Shown: positions 13,102 to 13,182 of the stretch, in pieces | Layout: the number at the start of each line of letters is the position of its first letter | Position numbering within the stretch: position 1 is the first letter of the stretch | Made by a program: the position numbers and the translations under genes | Assembly (NCBI GenBank): GCA_947624095.1 | Contig: CANQIR010000015.1 | Location: forward strand, 1 to 13,182 | Origin: an uncultured Bacilli bacterium | GTDB lineage: Bacteria; Bacillota_I; Bacilli_A; RF39; UBA660 | DNA length: 13,182 bases | Direction of reading: 5' to 3' | The notes under the pieces: model-generated | The model's input: the letters and a program-made list of their open reading frames with translations, nothing else | Databases searched by the model: none | What the model was told of the DNA's origin: nothing

Positions 13102-13182
13102 TTACAAAATGGAGCGAGTGTCGTAGTTATCTACAACTCTTTTCCAATAACGAAAGAGTACATATAATCTTCCGTTGTTAGT
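13102..13182 (-). CDS. Possible 3' end of a minus-strand gene running out of the window
   Basis: The frame is open from the window edge for 26 codons and ends at TAA (13102-13104), seven bases before the terminator hairpin. It reads ...GRLYVLFRYWKRVVDNYDTRSIL. The position relative to the terminator supports a real gene end, but 26 codons is too little to identify a family, and a 7-bp inverted repeat (GTCGTAG/CTACAAC, 13120-13126 and 13131-13137) lies within it. An RNA gene that ends in CCA at 13111-13113 was considered and not supported. Confidence 0.3.
   Translation of the reverse strand, partial: TNNGRLYVLFRYWKRVVDNYDTRSIL

Larger units (their letters stand above)
12866..13167 (+). pseudogene. 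Probable frameshifted gene remnant
   Basis: From the ATG at 12866 the frame reads MLDSNDRYFKY and then stops. One base out of phase, a second frame is open from 12898 to the TAA at 13165-13167, about 89 codons. It begins LNDIKRTLITTRNNIVEN, which continues the first part plausibly (DRYFKY|LNDIKR). A single lost base near 12896-12898 would explain both. The helical start faintly recalls the N-terminus of DUF1016 (YhcG-type) proteins, but this is an impression only. The later part of the open frame crosses 11-bp repeats that contain no stop codons, and a minus-strand terminator, so much of its openness may be accidental. It lies 42 nt after the nuclease stop with no terminator between them, so it would be co-transcribed. 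Confidence 0.35.

Noticed and set aside
11558..13116. Integrative element with attL/attR at tRNA-Gly
   Set aside because: An element in the tRNA 3' end would extend to the left of 11597, not across the tRNA toward 13116. The repeated block is mostly terminator, and no integrase is seen.
13110..13182. Second minus-strand tRNA ending in GCTCCA
   Set aside because: There is no TTCRANN T loop, the hairpin in the T-arm position has a loop of the wrong size, and no anticodon arm is recognisable in the visible part.

Overview
The window is AT-rich (roughly 25-30% G+C by eye) and uses the standard bacterial code: TGG encodes every Trp, and TGA serves as a true stop for the LTA-synthase-like gene, inside an ATGA overlap with the next start. 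Strong GGAGG-type ribosome binding sites, sigma-A-like TTGNNN-17-TATAAT and extended TGnTATAAT promoters, a lipoteichoic-acid-synthase-type membrane enzyme and an oxygen-sensitive dehydratase-activase-type protein point to an anaerobic low-GC Gram-positive bacterium (Bacillota/Mollicutes-related, probably gut-type). The species cannot be read from the sequence.

Layout. Positions 88-5778 hold a minus-strand run of six genes. In transcription order they are a FAD oxidoreductase with a C-terminal Rieske domain, a small two-helix membrane protein, a chloramphenicol-acetyltransferase-like enzyme, a NUDIX hydrolase, an LTA-synthase-like polymerase and a single-pass membrane protein. The last two overlap by ATGA. 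The run ends in tandem hairpins (31-98), and extended -10 promoters probably re-initiate transcription before the membrane protein and before the LTA-synthase-like gene. Divergent from it, 5894-7163 on the plus strand carry a diiron ferritin-like protein, a DUF1653 protein and a second four-helix-type protein. The Shine-Dalgarno of this last gene sits inside a GC-rich hairpin. This cluster ends at a plus-strand terminator that meets a bidirectional terminator.

Positions 7240-11466 (minus) are one very long gene of 1408 codons. It encodes two tandem BadF/BcrA/HgdC-type activator ATPase domains fused to DUF2229/HgdB-like iron-sulfur regions. Upstream lie a minus-strand tRNA-Gly(CCC) with its own promoter and terminator, and then a divergent plus-strand gene (11837-12823) for a protein with a PD-(D/E)XK nuclease signature, which is more AT-rich than its neighbours. 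The last 360 bases hold a probably broken small gene behind a perfect Shine-Dalgarno, a set of 11-bp phased repeats, a minus-strand terminator and possibly the end of another minus-strand gene.

How the genes may work together. The centre of the window has a redox/iron theme: a Rieske flavoprotein, a ferritin-like diiron protein, a second ferritin-like-fold candidate and a multi-cluster ATP-dependent electron-transfer protein. The other clear theme is the cell envelope (LTA-type polymerase plus a membrane protein). The least explained part is 11671-13182: a putative nuclease with a motif-rich divergent promoter region, a decayed gene and the helically phased 11-bp repeats. I cannot show that it is a new system, but it is where I would look first.
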